This document shows positions 17,702-26,383 of a stretch of DNA of 64,000 bases, piece after piece (position 1 is the stretch's first letter; the number at the start of each line of letters is the position of its first letter). A model generated the notes under the pieces. That model saw only the letters and a program-made list of their open reading frames with translations. It was not told the origin of the DNA and did no database searches. This DNA is from UBA2966 sp965242505. GTDB lineage: Bacteria > Pseudomonadota > Alphaproteobacteria > UBA2966. Location: the NCBI GenBank assembly GCA_965242505.1, contig OZ251449.1:3472001-3536000 (forward strand), read 5' to 3'. The position numbers were made by a program, and so were the translations under genes.

Positions 17702-18844
17702 TCAGCCGCCGACGCCGGCGACGGTTTCCTCGATCAGCCAGTCGACGACCGCGCGCAGCGCCTCGGCCGTGTCCGCGCCCGCCTCCAGCGCCGACCTGTA
17801 GACGGCGAGTTGGCTCTGCGCGCTCGTCCCCCGGGCCACGACGTCGCGCGCATGTTCGACCTCGGCGACGCAGCCCAGCGCTTCGGCGTCCTCGCGAACG
17901 AGCGCGACGATCTCCTCCAGCAACTCGGGATAGGGCACCTGCTCGCCCTTGCCGAAGTCGACGAGCTCTCCGGCCGGACCATGGCGCTGCGCGAGCCACC
18001 GGTTCTCGTCGATGAGAGTCCGCGGATAGATGCGCCAGCGCTGGTTGCCCTGACGCAGGCGATACAGCATCCGGATCAGGCAGACGTAGATGGCGGCGAT
18101 CGTGACCGCGTCGTCGAGGCGGGTGCACACGTCGCAGATACGCATTTCCAGCGTCGGGAAGCGGGCGCTGGGGCGCACGTCCCACCACAGCTTGCTGGCG
18201 TCCTCGATCAGGCCCGCCGACACCATCTGGCCGACGAGCCGCTGGTACTCGCCATAGCTCTCGAACAGGTCCGGGATGCCGGTCCGCGGCAACCCGTCGA
18301 AGACGCTCAGCCGATAGGACATCAGGCCCGTTTCCAGCCCTCCCCAGAACGGCGAGGACGCGCTCAGCGCCAGCAGGTGAGGCATGAAGTAGCGCGCCTG
18401 GCCCATCAGGTCGATGCGCAGATCCTCGTCCTCTATGCCGAGATGGACGTGGAGGCCGCAGATCACCAGACGCCGGGCGAGGGCCTGCAGGTCCCGGGCC
18501 AGCACGTTGTAGCGTTCCTTGTCGGTATGCTTCTGGTCGTGCCAGTCGGCGAACGGGTGCGTCGCCGCCGCGATGGGCGCGAGACCGTGCAGGGCGGCCA
18601 CGTCCGCCACCGTCGCGCGCAGGCGCGAGAGATCGGCCCGGGCCTCGGCGATGGAGCGGCACACGCGGGTTCCGACCTCGATCTGCGCCCGCAGGAACTC
18701 GGGACTGACCTGATCCGTCAGCCGCTTCTCGCACTCCGCCATCATCGCCGGCGGCGGCTCCGCGCACAGGTCGCGCGTCTCCCGGTCGACCAGAAGGTAT
18801 TCCTCCTCGATCCCGACGGTGAATGCCGGCTCCCTCGGGGCCAT
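17702..18844 (-). CDS. YbdK-type carboxylate-amine ligase (glutamate-cysteine ligase family 2)
   Basis: A 380-residue ATP-grasp-like ligase of the GCS2 family. The start motif TVGIEEEYLLVDRETRDL carries the metal-binding glutamates. Other conserved parts are EIGTR-like IEVGTRVC, the CGLHVHLGIED motif, SSPFWGGLETGLMSYR, and PTLEMRICDVCTRLDD. Members ligate a carboxylate to an amine, with weak glutamate-cysteine ligase activity shown for E. coli YbdK; the true substrate is usually unknown. The ATG at 18844 is preceded by GGGAGG. It sits 11 bp after an N-formylglutamate amidohydrolase on the same strand, a frequent partner that suggests a linked role in glutamyl-compound metabolism. Confidence 0.88.
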   Translation of the reverse strand: MAPREPAFTVGIEEEYLLVDRETRDLCAEPPPAMMAECEKRLTDQVSPEFLRAQIEVGTRVCRSIAEARADLSRLRATVADVAALHGLAPIAAATHPFADWHDQKHTDKERYNVLARDLQALARRLVICGLHVHLGIEDEDLRIDLMGQARYFMPHLLALSASSPFWGGLETGLMSYRLSVFDGLPRTGIPDLFESYGEYQRLVGQMVSAGLIEDASKLWWDVRPSARFPTLEMRICDVCTRLDDAVTIAAIYVCLIRMLYRLRQGNQRWRIYPRTLIDENRWLAQRHGPAGELVDFGKGEQVPYPELLEEIVALVREDAEALGCVAEVEHARDVVARGTSAQSQLAVYRSALEAGADTAEALRAVVDWLIEETVAGVGG

Positions 18845-18855
18845 GCCGTCCTCCC

Positions 18856-19680
18856 TCAGTAGCGTTCGATGCCGAAGGGGCCTTCGCGCTCGACGACGTC
18901 CGCGACGACCCGCCCCACCCGCGCCGCCCAGAGCTCCGCGCCGTGGCGGGTGTCCACGAGATCCTGGCGGACCTCGACGAGCACGTGAGGGATGCCCCGG
19001 TCGCCGCCGTGAGCGTGGATCGAGTAGCCCTCCGAGTCGCGGCCCGAGTAGGGCCGGTTCTCGCCGACGACGACGCCGGGCCACTCGGACAACGCGGCGA
19101 TCAGCGGCCGCGCGAGGCGCGGATCGCGGTTCCACAGGATGCCCACGTGCCACGGCCGTTCGCACCCGTTCATGATCGGCGTGAAGGTATGCACGGCGAC
19201 GTAGGCCGGTACGACGCCCCGGCCGGCGAATCGCGCCAGCGCCGCGTCCACCGCCCCGTGGAACGGGTGGAAATAGGCGCCCTGGCGGCGTTCGATCTCG
19301 GCCGGGTCGAGCCCCCCGTTCTCCGGGATCTCGATGCCGTCGCTGACCGTGGGGATCGACGTCGCGTGTCCGGGCCGGCGGTTGCAGTCGATCAGCAGGC
19401 GCGAGTAGGCGGACAGCACCGCCGGGGCGTCGAGCGCCTCCGACATGCGCCGCGTGACGTCCGCCGCGCCGATGTCGAACGCGATGTGGCGACGCAACAG
19501 ATCGGGATCGAGGCCCAGCGTTCCGTAAGCCGCGGGCAGGGCGTTGCTCGCGTGGTCGCAGACCAGGAGGATGTCCGCCGTCCCCGCCTCGTTCAGCGTC
19601 GCGAACGGAGGCGGGTCGGAGGCGGCGCCGGCCTCCTCCGCCCCGTCCGGAGCGTCCGCCTGTCCGCGCGCGTGGGTCAT
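18856..19680 (-). CDS. N-formylglutamate amidohydrolase family protein
   Basis: A 274-residue amidohydrolase of the FGase (HutG-like) family, which removes N-formyl groups from amino acids. Visible motifs are LLVCDHASNALP near the start (metal and substrate site), HIAFDIGAADVTRRMSEAL, YSRLLIDCNRRPG, and the C-terminal VGENRPYSGRDSEGYSIHAHG with the catalytic histidines, then LVEVRQDLV. Two in-frame ATGs, 19680 and 19701, lack a strong ribosome site; 19680 is used here. No hut genes are nearby, so histidine breakdown is not implied. It is followed 11 bp later by the YbdK-type ligase. Confidence 0.86.
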   Translation of the reverse strand: MTHARGQADAPDGAEEAGAASDPPPFATLNEAGTADILLVCDHASNALPAAYGTLGLDPDLLRRHIAFDIGAADVTRRMSEALDAPAVLSAYSRLLIDCNRRPGHATSIPTVSDGIEIPENGGLDPAEIERRQGAYFHPFHGAVDAALARFAGRGVVPAYVAVHTFTPIMNGCERPWHVGILWNRDPRLARPLIAALSEWPGVVVGENRPYSGRDSEGYSIHAHGGDRGIPHVLVEVRQDLVDTRHGAELWAARVGRVVADVVEREGPFGIERY

Positions 19681-19785
19681 GGCGCCGCATGATACCGGCA
19701 TCGCTGGCGCCAGCGAAGCCGTCGGAGTATTGATCGCCCTCCAACCACGGCGGGAGTTCACGCATCCCCATGGCCGGTACGAGAA

Positions 19786-20727
19786 ATGCGGGCTGACCCG
19801 CGGGCCGCCCGTCCGGGCCTCGCGATCCTCGCCGTCGGCGCGCTGCTCGTCGCGTTCTCGCCCGTCTTCGTGCGTCTCAGCGAGCTGGGGCCGACGGCCA
19901 CGGCGTTCCACCGCGCGTTTCTGGCCCTGCCCGTGCTGTGCGCCTGGACGGCCCTCGGGAACGCGCGCGCGCGCGGAAGGGCGCCGGACCGGCGGCGGCC
20001 CGGCCGCCGCGACGCATGGTTGCTGGCGCTCGCCGGGTTGTTCTTCGCCGGAGACCTCGCGACCTGGCATTGGGCGGTGACGCTGACCTCGGTCGCCAAC
20101 GCCACCCTGTTCGCCAACACCGCGCCGATCTTCGTCGCCGTCGGCGCCTGGGCGGCGTTCGGCGAGCGGATCACGCCGCTGTTCCTGGCCGCGCTGCTGG
20201 TCGCCCTTTGCGGCGCGGCGATGGTGGTGGGGAGCAGCTTCGATCTCGACCGCGTCCACATTCTGGGCGACGGGATCGGCGTGGCGACGGGCATGTTCTG
20301 GGCCGCCTATCAGCTTACGGTCAAGCATCTGCGGTCCCGCCTCCCCGCCGCCACGATCATGGCGTGGTCCAGCCTGGTCACGGCCGCGGCGCTCCTGCCG
20401 CTGGCCGTCGCGTCCGGCGAGAGCCTCCTGCCCGCCACCCTGTACGGCTGGGGCATCCTTCTCGCGCTCGCCTGGCTCTCTCATGCCGGAGGGCAGGGCG
20501 CCATCGCCTATGCGCTCGCTCACCTGCCGGCCGGTTTCTCGTCGCTCGTCATCCTGATCGAGCCTCCGGCCGCGGCGGTCCTCGCCTGGCTCGTCCTCGA
20601 CGAGACCCTCGGACCCCTTCAGGCGGCGGGCGGGGCGGTGGTCCTGGCCTCCATCGTCGTCGCCCGGCGCGCGACGCCGGCGCTGGCCCGCGGCCGGCGG
20701 GATCGTCCGGGATCGACCGCGCCATGA
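19786..20727 (+). CDS. EamA/DMT-family exporter
   Basis: A 313-residue drug/metabolite transporter with ten predicted membrane helices in two EamA halves. The first half includes FSPVFVRLSELGPTATAFHR and LTSVANATLFANTAPIFVAV, the second includes GMFWAAYQLTVKHLRS and the terminal LVILIEPPAAAVLAWLVLDE. These motifs are typical of family members that export amino acids or other small metabolites. The ATG at 19786 precedes the first helix; an ATG at 19770 is out of frame. The stop overlaps the glycerate kinase ATG by four bases (ATGA), so the pair is an operon, possibly balancing export and use of the same organic acid. The substrate is not known. Confidence 0.87.
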   Translation: MRADPRAARPGLAILAVGALLVAFSPVFVRLSELGPTATAFHRAFLALPVLCAWTALGNARARGRAPDRRRPGRRDAWLLALAGLFFAGDLATWHWAVTLTSVANATLFANTAPIFVAVGAWAAFGERITPLFLAALLVALCGAAMVVGSSFDLDRVHILGDGIGVATGMFWAAYQLTVKHLRSRLPAATIMAWSSLVTAAALLPLAVASGESLLPATLYGWGILLALAWLSHAGGQGAIAYALAHLPAGFSSLVILIEPPAAAVLAWLVLDETLGPLQAAGGAVVLASIVVARRATPALARGRRDRPGSTAP

Positions 20728-21989
20728 GCCGCGCGGGAGCGGCGCTGCTGGCCGGGATGTTCCGGAGCGCCGTCGACGCGGTCCGTCCGGACCGATGCCT
20801 CGGCGGCCATCTCCCCGCCGCTCCCGCCGGAGACCTCGTCGTGGTCGGCGCCGGCAAGGCCGCCGCCGCCATGGCGCGCGTGGCCGCGGAGCGCTACGCC
20901 GCCGCCGCCCGGGGCCTCGTCGTCACGCGCTATGGCCATGGCCCGGAAGAGGGCCGGGTCGGCGGCGTGGACGTCGTCGAGGCCGGACACCCGATCCCCG
21001 ACCGGGCGGGCGTCGCCGCCGCGGCCCGGATCCTGGACGCGGTCCGGAACCGCGGGCCCCGGGACCTGGTTCTCTGCCTCCTCTCCGGCGGCGGATCCGC
21101 TCTGTTGAGCCTGCCGGCCCCGGGACTGTCCCTCGAAGACAAGCGGACGGTGACGCGGGACCTCGTCGCTTGCGGCGCGACGATCGACGAGATCAATTGC
21201 GTGCGCAAGCATCTCTCGGCCGTGAAGGGCGGACGCCTGGCCGCCGCGGCCCATCCCGCGCCCGTCGTCGCGCTCGCCATCTCCGACGTCGCCGGGGACG
21301 ACCCCTCGGTCATCGCGTCCGGCCCCACCGTCGCCGACCCGACGACGTTCGCCGACGCCCGCCGGGTCCTGGAGACGTTCGGCATCGACCCGCCGCCCGC
21401 CGTCGCGCGCCGCCTGCGGCGGGCGGAGGGCGAGACGCCAAAGCCGGGCGATCCGGTTCTGGAGTCCGCGAGTTTCCGGGTCGTGGCCAGCGGCGCCGAC
21501 GCGCTCGCGGCGGCCGCGCGCGCGGCCCGGGAGGCGGGGCTGGAGCCGGTCCTGCTGGGCGACGCGGTCGAGGGCGAGGCGCGCGAGGTGGCGCGGGCTC
21601 ACGCCGCCCTGGCGCGCGACCGCCGCGCGCAGGGGAAAGCCGCGGCGCTGCTGTCCGGCGGCGAGACGACGGTCGCGGTGCGGGGGACCGGCGACGGCGG
21701 ACCCAACACGGAATACGCGCTCGCCCTGGCGCTCGCGCTGGCGGGCGCGGAGGGGATCTCGGCCATCGCCTGCGATACGGACGGGATCGACGGCAACAGG
21801 GACAGCGCCGGCGCGATGGTGTTCCCGGACACGCTGTCGCGGGCGCGGGCGCTGGGACTCGATCCGGAGAAGCGTCTCGACGACAACGATTCCCACGGGT
21901 TCTTCGCCCCGCTCGGAGACTTGGTGAAACCGGGCCCCACCCTCACCAACGTGAACGATTTCCGCGCCATCGTCGTCGATCCGGCGTGA
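20724..21989 (+). CDS. Glycerate 2-kinase (MOFRL family)
   Basis: A 421-residue glycerate kinase of the MOFRL type, which phosphorylates D-glycerate, usually to 2-phosphoglycerate, in the serine cycle or glyoxylate pathways. The N-terminal domain includes LVVVGAGKAAAAMARVA and LCLLSGGGSALLSLPAPG. The centre has INCVRKHLSAVKGGRLA with the catalytic lysines, then ISDVAGDDPSVIASGPT. The C-terminal MOFRL domain has LLSGGETTVAVRGTGDGGPN and CDTDGIDG. Translation is coupled to the EamA gene by an ATGA overlap. A composite repeat follows. Confidence 0.92.
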   Translation: MSRAGAALLAGMFRSAVDAVRPDRCLGGHLPAAPAGDLVVVGAGKAAAAMARVAAERYAAAARGLVVTRYGHGPEEGRVGGVDVVEAGHPIPDRAGVAAAARILDAVRNRGPRDLVLCLLSGGGSALLSLPAPGLSLEDKRTVTRDLVACGATIDEINCVRKHLSAVKGGRLAAAAHPAPVVALAISDVAGDDPSVIASGPTVADPTTFADARRVLETFGIDPPPAVARRLRRAEGETPKPGDPVLESASFRVVASGADALAAAARAAREAGLEPVLLGDAVEGEAREVARAHAALARDRRAQGKAAALLSGGETTVAVRGTGDGGPNTEYALALALALAGAEGISAIACDTDGIDGNRDSAGAMVFPDTLSRARALGLDPEKRLDDNDSHGFFAPLGDLVKPGPTLTNVNDFRAIVVDPA

Positions 21990-22017
21990 TTCGCTCCGTC
22001 GCCGCCGGGTCCGTCCG

Positions 22018-22178
22018 CGCGCCTCCCCCTTGGCGCGACCCCCACCCCGACCCTCCCCCTGCCAGGGGGAGGGAGAAGAGGGGGGACGAAGGGGCCGTCG
22101 ACGCTCCTCTCCCTATCCAGGAGGGAGCCCTCAACACTTCTCCCCCCTGACAGGGGGGAGGTCGGGAGGGGGGTGATC
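22018..22178. repeat. Dispersed composite repeat
   Basis: Contains ACCCCCACCCCGACCCTCCC with a CTGCCAGGGGGAGG hairpin, then CCTATCCAGGAGGGAGCC and a CTCCCCCCTGACAGG module. It lies downstream of the glycerate kinase and facing the HEPN gene. Confidence 0.86.
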
Positions 22179-22220
22179 GCGGTCTCGCAACTCCGCGCAA
22201 TCTTCGATATGGATCGGCGG

Positions 22221-22949
22221 CTACCGGGGACCGTAGTTGACGCGGGGATACGCGACCGGTCCCCAGACGTCGGACTCCGGGTTTCTTTCGATATCAGTCC
22301 ACATGATCTCCAGAATCGATGGCACCAAGGACTCCATGATCCGACTGCCGTCCTTTACCTGATCTTGGCCCCAACCTTTCTCGAAGGTCGCGCCGCCGTG
22401 GACGATCTGATTGCGTAGCGTATAGAGCCGCTTGAACAACACCACCAGAACGCGATGAACGTTCCTCCTCCCCATGAATTTCATCGCAGAACGGTTCGAG
22501 TCGGAAAATTTCGCCTTCCAATCCCTTCCCGTGTCCGATCCTCGAACCGCCTTCCAGAACGGGTCGAAAATATAATGGTTGTCCAAAAGGGCGCGAATTG
22601 GATCAGAATAAGTTCGCTGACACGTTGTCTTCAGATCTCCATTATCGTCGCGCTTCAGGATTTTTTGAGTGCGCCAAAGCGTTTTCTCCAGAACTCCGTC
22701 ATCGTCCCGCTCCAGGATTTCCCGCAGGAACCGACTGAATTTGTCACGTTCGTCAGCCTGTATATCGGAATCCGAAGGGAGAGTTTCCCCACCGTAGGCG
22801 GCGTTGAACGCGATCCAGAGAAAGATGAACCTCTCGGTGTCGTCCTTGGCGGCCTCGCTGCGCCGAAGCCAGCTGTCGGCGCGGCGCAGACGGTCTTCGT
22901 TGTGTTGGCGCTGGGGAATTTGGTGGATGGTCCTCGGGATGTCGATCAT
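22221..22949 (-). CDS. HEPN-domain protein (Apea-like), probable RNase fold, orphan
   Basis: A 242-residue, mainly helical protein. Near the start it has RFIFLWIAFNAAYG (40-53), the opening motif of a HEPN subfamily. Near the end it has R179-NQIV-H184, the R-x4-H motif that forms the active site of HEPN ribonucleases in toxins and defence proteins. Two short similar segments lie around 82-103. Codon use is less GC-rich than in the flanking genes, which suggests transfer. The ATG at 22949 follows AGGA. No nucleotidyltransferase (MNT) antitoxin gene adjoins it, so a classical toxin-antitoxin pair is not evident; it may be a stand-alone abortive-infection or stress nuclease. Function is inferred from the motif only. 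Confidence 0.68.
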   Translation of the reverse strand: MIDIPRTIHQIPQRQHNEDRLRRADSWLRRSEAAKDDTERFIFLWIAFNAAYGGETLPSDSDIQADERDKFSRFLREILERDDDGVLEKTLWRTQKILKRDDNGDLKTTCQRTYSDPIRALLDNHYIFDPFWKAVRGSDTGRDWKAKFSDSNRSAMKFMGRRNVHRVLVVLFKRLYTLRNQIVHGGATFEKGWGQDQVKDGSRIMESLVPSILEIMWTDIERNPESDVWGPVAYPRVNYGPR

Positions 22950-23114
22950 TGCAGTCCTCGTTTTCACGTCGCGCCGGTCGATGGCGGGATGCGGCGTTCG
23001 GGGGTCGGCCGACGGGCGTATCGGAATCGGCGGCGACTGGCCGGGCGGGAGGCCCGCGCGGTATGGTAGCTTCGGAATCCAACGCGTAAACAACCGATGG
23101 GGAGGCGCGCGTCG

Positions 23115-24512
23115 ATGGGTATCGTCAGGTCCGGCGGCCGTTCGTTCGACATCTCCGTTCCCGTGATCGTGATCGGCGCCGGCGCCTGCGGGTGCAGCGC
23201 GGCGCTGGCCGCGAAGGAGCGCGGCGCCGACGTTCTGATGATCGATCGGGACGAGCCGCCGACGGGGAGCACGTCCCTCTCCGGCGGGCAGATACCCGCC
23301 GCCGGCACCAGGCTTCAGAAGGCGGCGGGCATCGAGGACACGCCGGAGGCGTTCGCCGAGGAAATCCTCGAGAAGGCGCGCCGCCGGACCGATCCGGAGA
23401 TGGCGCTCGCCGTCTCCCGGGGCTCCACCGTGACCGTGGACTGGCTCGTCGACGCCTACGGCGCGCCCCTGGAGGTCCTGACCGATTTCTTCTACCCGGG
23501 CCACAGGAAGCACCGAATGCACGGCACGCCCAACCGGGACGGCGCCGAACTGCTGTCCTGCCTGCTCGAGGCGGTCGCGCGCGAAGGCGTCGACGTGCTG
23601 ACCGCCGCCGCGGCCACCGACCTCCACGCCGACGAGGACGGCAAGGTCACCGGCGTGCGCCTCCGGCGCCCGGACGGGAGCCGCGAAGACGTCGGCTGCG
23701 GCGCCCTGGTGCTGGCCTGCAACGGGTTCGGCGGCAACCCGGAGATGGTCCGGGAATACATCCCCGAGATCGCCGACGCCCTCTATTTCGGCCACACGGG
23801 CAACAAGGGCGACGCAGTGAAGTGGGGTCTGGAGCTCGGCGCCGACGTCGCCGACATGGGCAGCTACCAGGGCCACGGCGCCGTCGCGACGCCTCACAAC
23901 ACGCACATCGGTTGGCCCTCGATCACCGAGGGCGGGATCATGGTCAACGCCGACGGCAAACGCTTCAGCCACGAGAACCGGGGCTATTCCGAGCAGGCCA
24001 TCGAGGTCATCCGCCAGCCCGGCAACTTCGCCTGGGCGATCTTCAACGAGACCGCCCACCAGGTCGCCATGCAGTTCAGCCACCAGCGGGAATCGGTCGA
24101 GGCCGGCGCGGTCCGCGCGGCGGAGACCTTCGACCGGCTGGCGGAGATCACCGAGCTGCCCAGGGACGCCCTGGCCGAGACCATCGCCGAGGTCAACGAC
24201 GTCCTCGCGGGAAGGAAGGCGGACCCCTTCGGCCGGGACTTCGGCGACAAGGCGCCGCTGGAGCCCCCGTACCACGCGGTCAAGGTGACCGGCGCCCTCT
24301 TCCACACCCAGGGCGGCCTCGTCGTCGACGCCGGGGCGCGGGTCCTGCGCAAGGGCGCCGGGCGGCCGCTGCCCAACCTGTTCGCGGGCGGCGGCGCCGC
24401 GCGCGGCCTCACCGGCCCGTCGTGCTGGGGCTACACCTCCGGCGCGGGCCTGATGACCGCGACGACCCTCGGCCGGCTCGGCGGCGAAGGCGCCGCCGCG
24501 CTCGTCTCCTGA
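23115..24512 (+). CDS. FAD-dependent fumarate-reductase/flavocytochrome-type oxidoreductase
   Basis: A 465-residue soluble flavoprotein of the FAD_binding_2 family, relatives of fumarate reductase, ketosteroid dehydrogenase and urocanate reductase. FAD binding is shown by VPVIVIGAGACGCSAALAAKE near residues 15-35 and by the C-terminal GGLVVDAGARVLRKG and LFAGGGAARGLTGPSCWGY. There is no CxxCH haem site and no signal peptide, so it is cytoplasmic and not a flavocytochrome c. The ATG at 23115 is used because GGGGAGG lies 9 bases upstream; an earlier in-frame ATG at 23097 lacks this. It converges on the aldo/keto reductase gene with only 12 bp between stops. Confidence 0.83.
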   Translation: MGIVRSGGRSFDISVPVIVIGAGACGCSAALAAKERGADVLMIDRDEPPTGSTSLSGGQIPAAGTRLQKAAGIEDTPEAFAEEILEKARRRTDPEMALAVSRGSTVTVDWLVDAYGAPLEVLTDFFYPGHRKHRMHGTPNRDGAELLSCLLEAVAREGVDVLTAAAATDLHADEDGKVTGVRLRRPDGSREDVGCGALVLACNGFGGNPEMVREYIPEIADALYFGHTGNKGDAVKWGLELGADVADMGSYQGHGAVATPHNTHIGWPSITEGGIMVNADGKRFSHENRGYSEQAIEVIRQPGNFAWAIFNETAHQVAMQFSHQRESVEAGAVRAAETFDRLAEITELPRDALAETIAEVNDVLAGRKADPFGRDFGDKAPLEPPYHAVKVTGALFHTQGGLVVDAGARVLRKGAGRPLPNLFAGGGAARGLTGPSCWGYTSGAGLMTATTLGRLGGEGAAALVS

Positions 24513-24524
24513 TCGTTGACCGGC

Positions 24525-25352
24525 TTACGGCGGATCCCACGCCGGCCCCAGCGCGAAATCCGCCAAGCGGTCGTTCCGCGCCGTCAGGGACGACACGCGG
24601 GCCATGTCTTCCGCGGAGAGCTCGAAATCGAACACGTCGAAGTTCTCCCGGCAATGAATCTCGCGTCCCGCCTTGGGGATCGCGGCCACCGGCCCCTGCT
24701 GGATCAGCCAGCGCAGCGCGACCTGCGCGGCGGTCTTGCCGCGGCGTTCGCCGATCTCGGCCAGGACGGGATGCCGCGCGACCTTTCCCTTGGCGAGCGG
24801 CATGTAGGCGGTGAGCATCATGCCGTACTCGCGCGCCAGCCCGAGAACCCGGTTCTGCGGCAGGAAGGGGTGGTATTCGACCTGGTTGCAGGCGATGTCG
24901 GCGCCGCACTCCTCCACGGCTTCCCTCATCAGGGCGGTGTTGAAGTTGCTGACTCCGACGAGGCGCGCCTTGCCGGCGGCCTTGATCTCGCCGAGGGCCT
25001 TCAGGGTCTCGCGCAGCGGGACGGTCTTGCTCGGCCAGTGGACGAGCAGCAGGTCGACGTAGCCGCTGTCCAGGTTCCGCAGGCTGTCTTCCGCGCAGCG
25101 CTTGACGTCCGGGTAGGCGAGATCGTCCGGCCAGATCTTCGTCGTGATGAACACGTCTTCCCGGTCGACGGGCGAATCGCGGACGGCGCGGCCCACCTCG
25201 GTCTCGTTGCCGTACATGCGGGCCGTGTCGATATGGCGGTAGCCGACGTCGAGCGCCATGCGCACCGCGTCGGCGCACTGGCGCCCGCGCAGCGCCCAGG
25301 TGCCGAACCCCAGCGCGGGAACCCGGATCCCTTTCACGTCCACGAGCATCAT
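24525..25352 (-). CDS. Aldo/keto reductase
   Basis: A 275-residue NADPH-dependent reductase of the AKR family (2,5-diketogluconate reductase-like subgroup), which reduces aldehydes and ketones in the cytoplasm. The catalytic tetrad is visible: D in GYRHIDTARMYGNE, Y in the same stretch, K in FITTKIWPD and H in LLVHWPSKT. The cofactor end is AAIPKAGREIHCREN, with K, G and R contacting the 2'-phosphate. It starts MMLVDVKGIRVPALGFGTW; both ATGs (25352 and 25349) are possible, after GGGGGCGG. It is divergent from the ComA-like gene. Confidence 0.88.
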   Translation of the reverse strand: MMLVDVKGIRVPALGFGTWALRGRQCADAVRMALDVGYRHIDTARMYGNETEVGRAVRDSPVDREDVFITTKIWPDDLAYPDVKRCAEDSLRNLDSGYVDLLLVHWPSKTVPLRETLKALGEIKAAGKARLVGVSNFNTALMREAVEECGADIACNQVEYHPFLPQNRVLGLAREYGMMLTAYMPLAKGKVARHPVLAEIGERRGKTAAQVALRWLIQQGPVAAIPKAGREIHCRENFDVFDFELSAEDMARVSSLTARNDRLADFALGPAWDPP

Positions 25353-25411
25353 GGGCGCCGCCCCCGTAAGGAAGAGAATGCCGACCGGTTCCCGGCATGA
25401 TGGAGGATGCC

Positions 25412-26191
25412 ATGACCCTTGCGCCACCCCCCCGTTCCGCGAAACCGCGCGACGCCGGGATCACCGCGATGATCGACTTCGGTCCCGACGAGATGGGATG
25501 GACCGGCGAGAACGGCCTGCGGGACCTCATGGCCTTCGCCGCCCCCTTCATCGACATGGCGAAGATCTACGCCCTCAACGCCATCCTCGCGCCCGAGGAC
25601 GCGATCAAGGCCAACGTCGCCGTCTACCGCGACAACGACGTGACGCCCTACACCGGCGGCGTCCTGTTCGAGTACGCCTGGCTGCGCGGCGAGGTCGACG
25701 ACATGCTCGACCTGGTCGAGCGGCTCGGCGCGCCCGCGCTGGAGATCTCGGAGAACTACGTCACCCTCGAACCGGACGCGCGGCGCGGCTTCATCGCGCG
25801 CGCCGCCGGGCGCGGCCTGCGCGTGATCTGGGAGTTCGGCCGCAAGAACCCGCAGGGGCCGTTCGATCTGGACGAGGTCGGCGCGATGATCCGGGAAGCC
25901 ATGGACGCGGGCGCCGAGCACGTGATCCTGGAGCAGAGCGAGCTCGACCTGCTCGAGGACGCGGCGCCGGACGCGTTCGCGAAGCTCCCGGACCAGTCGT
26001 GGTTTCCGAACGTCCTGATCGAGGGCGACCCCTATCGGTTCCCGGAACAGCACGGCCGGATCATCGAGCGGTTCGGTCCCGAAGTGAATTTCGCCAACGT
26101 CGCGGCGGGGCAGTGCCTGCGCCTCGAAGGGCTGCGCCGCGGCATCGGCCGCGCCGTCGACTACGCCATGTTCCGGCAATACGGGCTGTGA
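25412..26191 (+). CDS. Phosphosulfolactate synthase (ComA)-family protein
   Basis: A 259-residue TIM-barrel protein of the ComA family. Characterised archaeal ComA adds sulfite to phosphoenolpyruvate, the first step of coenzyme M synthesis. Visible segments are GITAMIDFGPDEMG near the start, FIDMAKIYALNA (with the family lysine), GGVLFEYAW, ALEISENYVTL, and IWEFGRKNP. The end has FPNVLIEGDPYRFPEQHG and EVNFANVAAGQCLRLEGLRRG. The ATG at 25412 has GGAGG about 6 bases upstream and is preferred to the ATG at 25397. No coenzyme M gene is near, so the bacterial role is probably different, perhaps in sulfonate or heat-stress chemistry; this is not settled by the sequence. Confidence 0.8.
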   Translation: MTLAPPPRSAKPRDAGITAMIDFGPDEMGWTGENGLRDLMAFAAPFIDMAKIYALNAILAPEDAIKANVAVYRDNDVTPYTGGVLFEYAWLRGEVDDMLDLVERLGAPALEISENYVTLEPDARRGFIARAAGRGLRVIWEFGRKNPQGPFDLDEVGAMIREAMDAGAEHVILEQSELDLLEDAAPDAFAKLPDQSWFPNVLIEGDPYRFPEQHGRIIERFGPEVNFANVAAGQCLRLEGLRRGIGRAVDYAMFRQYGL

Positions 26192-26345
26192 CGGGGGCGC
26201 CGCAGGGTCCGTTCATGCGCCCTCCCACTTGGGCGACCCCCACCCCGGCCCTCCCCCTGCAAGGGGGAGGGAGAACGTAGGGGAAAGGCCGTTGACGCTC
26301 CTCCTCCCTGACAGGGGGGAGGTCGGGAGGGGGGTGGACCGCGGG
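26191..26345. repeat. Dispersed composite repeat
   Basis: Starts with GGGGGCGCCGCAGGGTCCGT directly after the ComA-family stop, then CCCCTGCAAGGGGGAGGG and CCCTGACAGGGGGGAGG hairpins, and ends shortly before the stop of the convergent flavoprotein gene. Confidence 0.86.
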
Positions 26346-26383
26346 CCGGCCCGCCGGACGTTCGCCGGTGCCGCCGGGGCGCC

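Noticed and set aside
19770..19796. An ATG at 19770 as start of, or leader peptide for, the EamA transporter
   Set aside because: It is out of frame and stops after eight codons. A leader peptide is conceivable but nothing else supports one.
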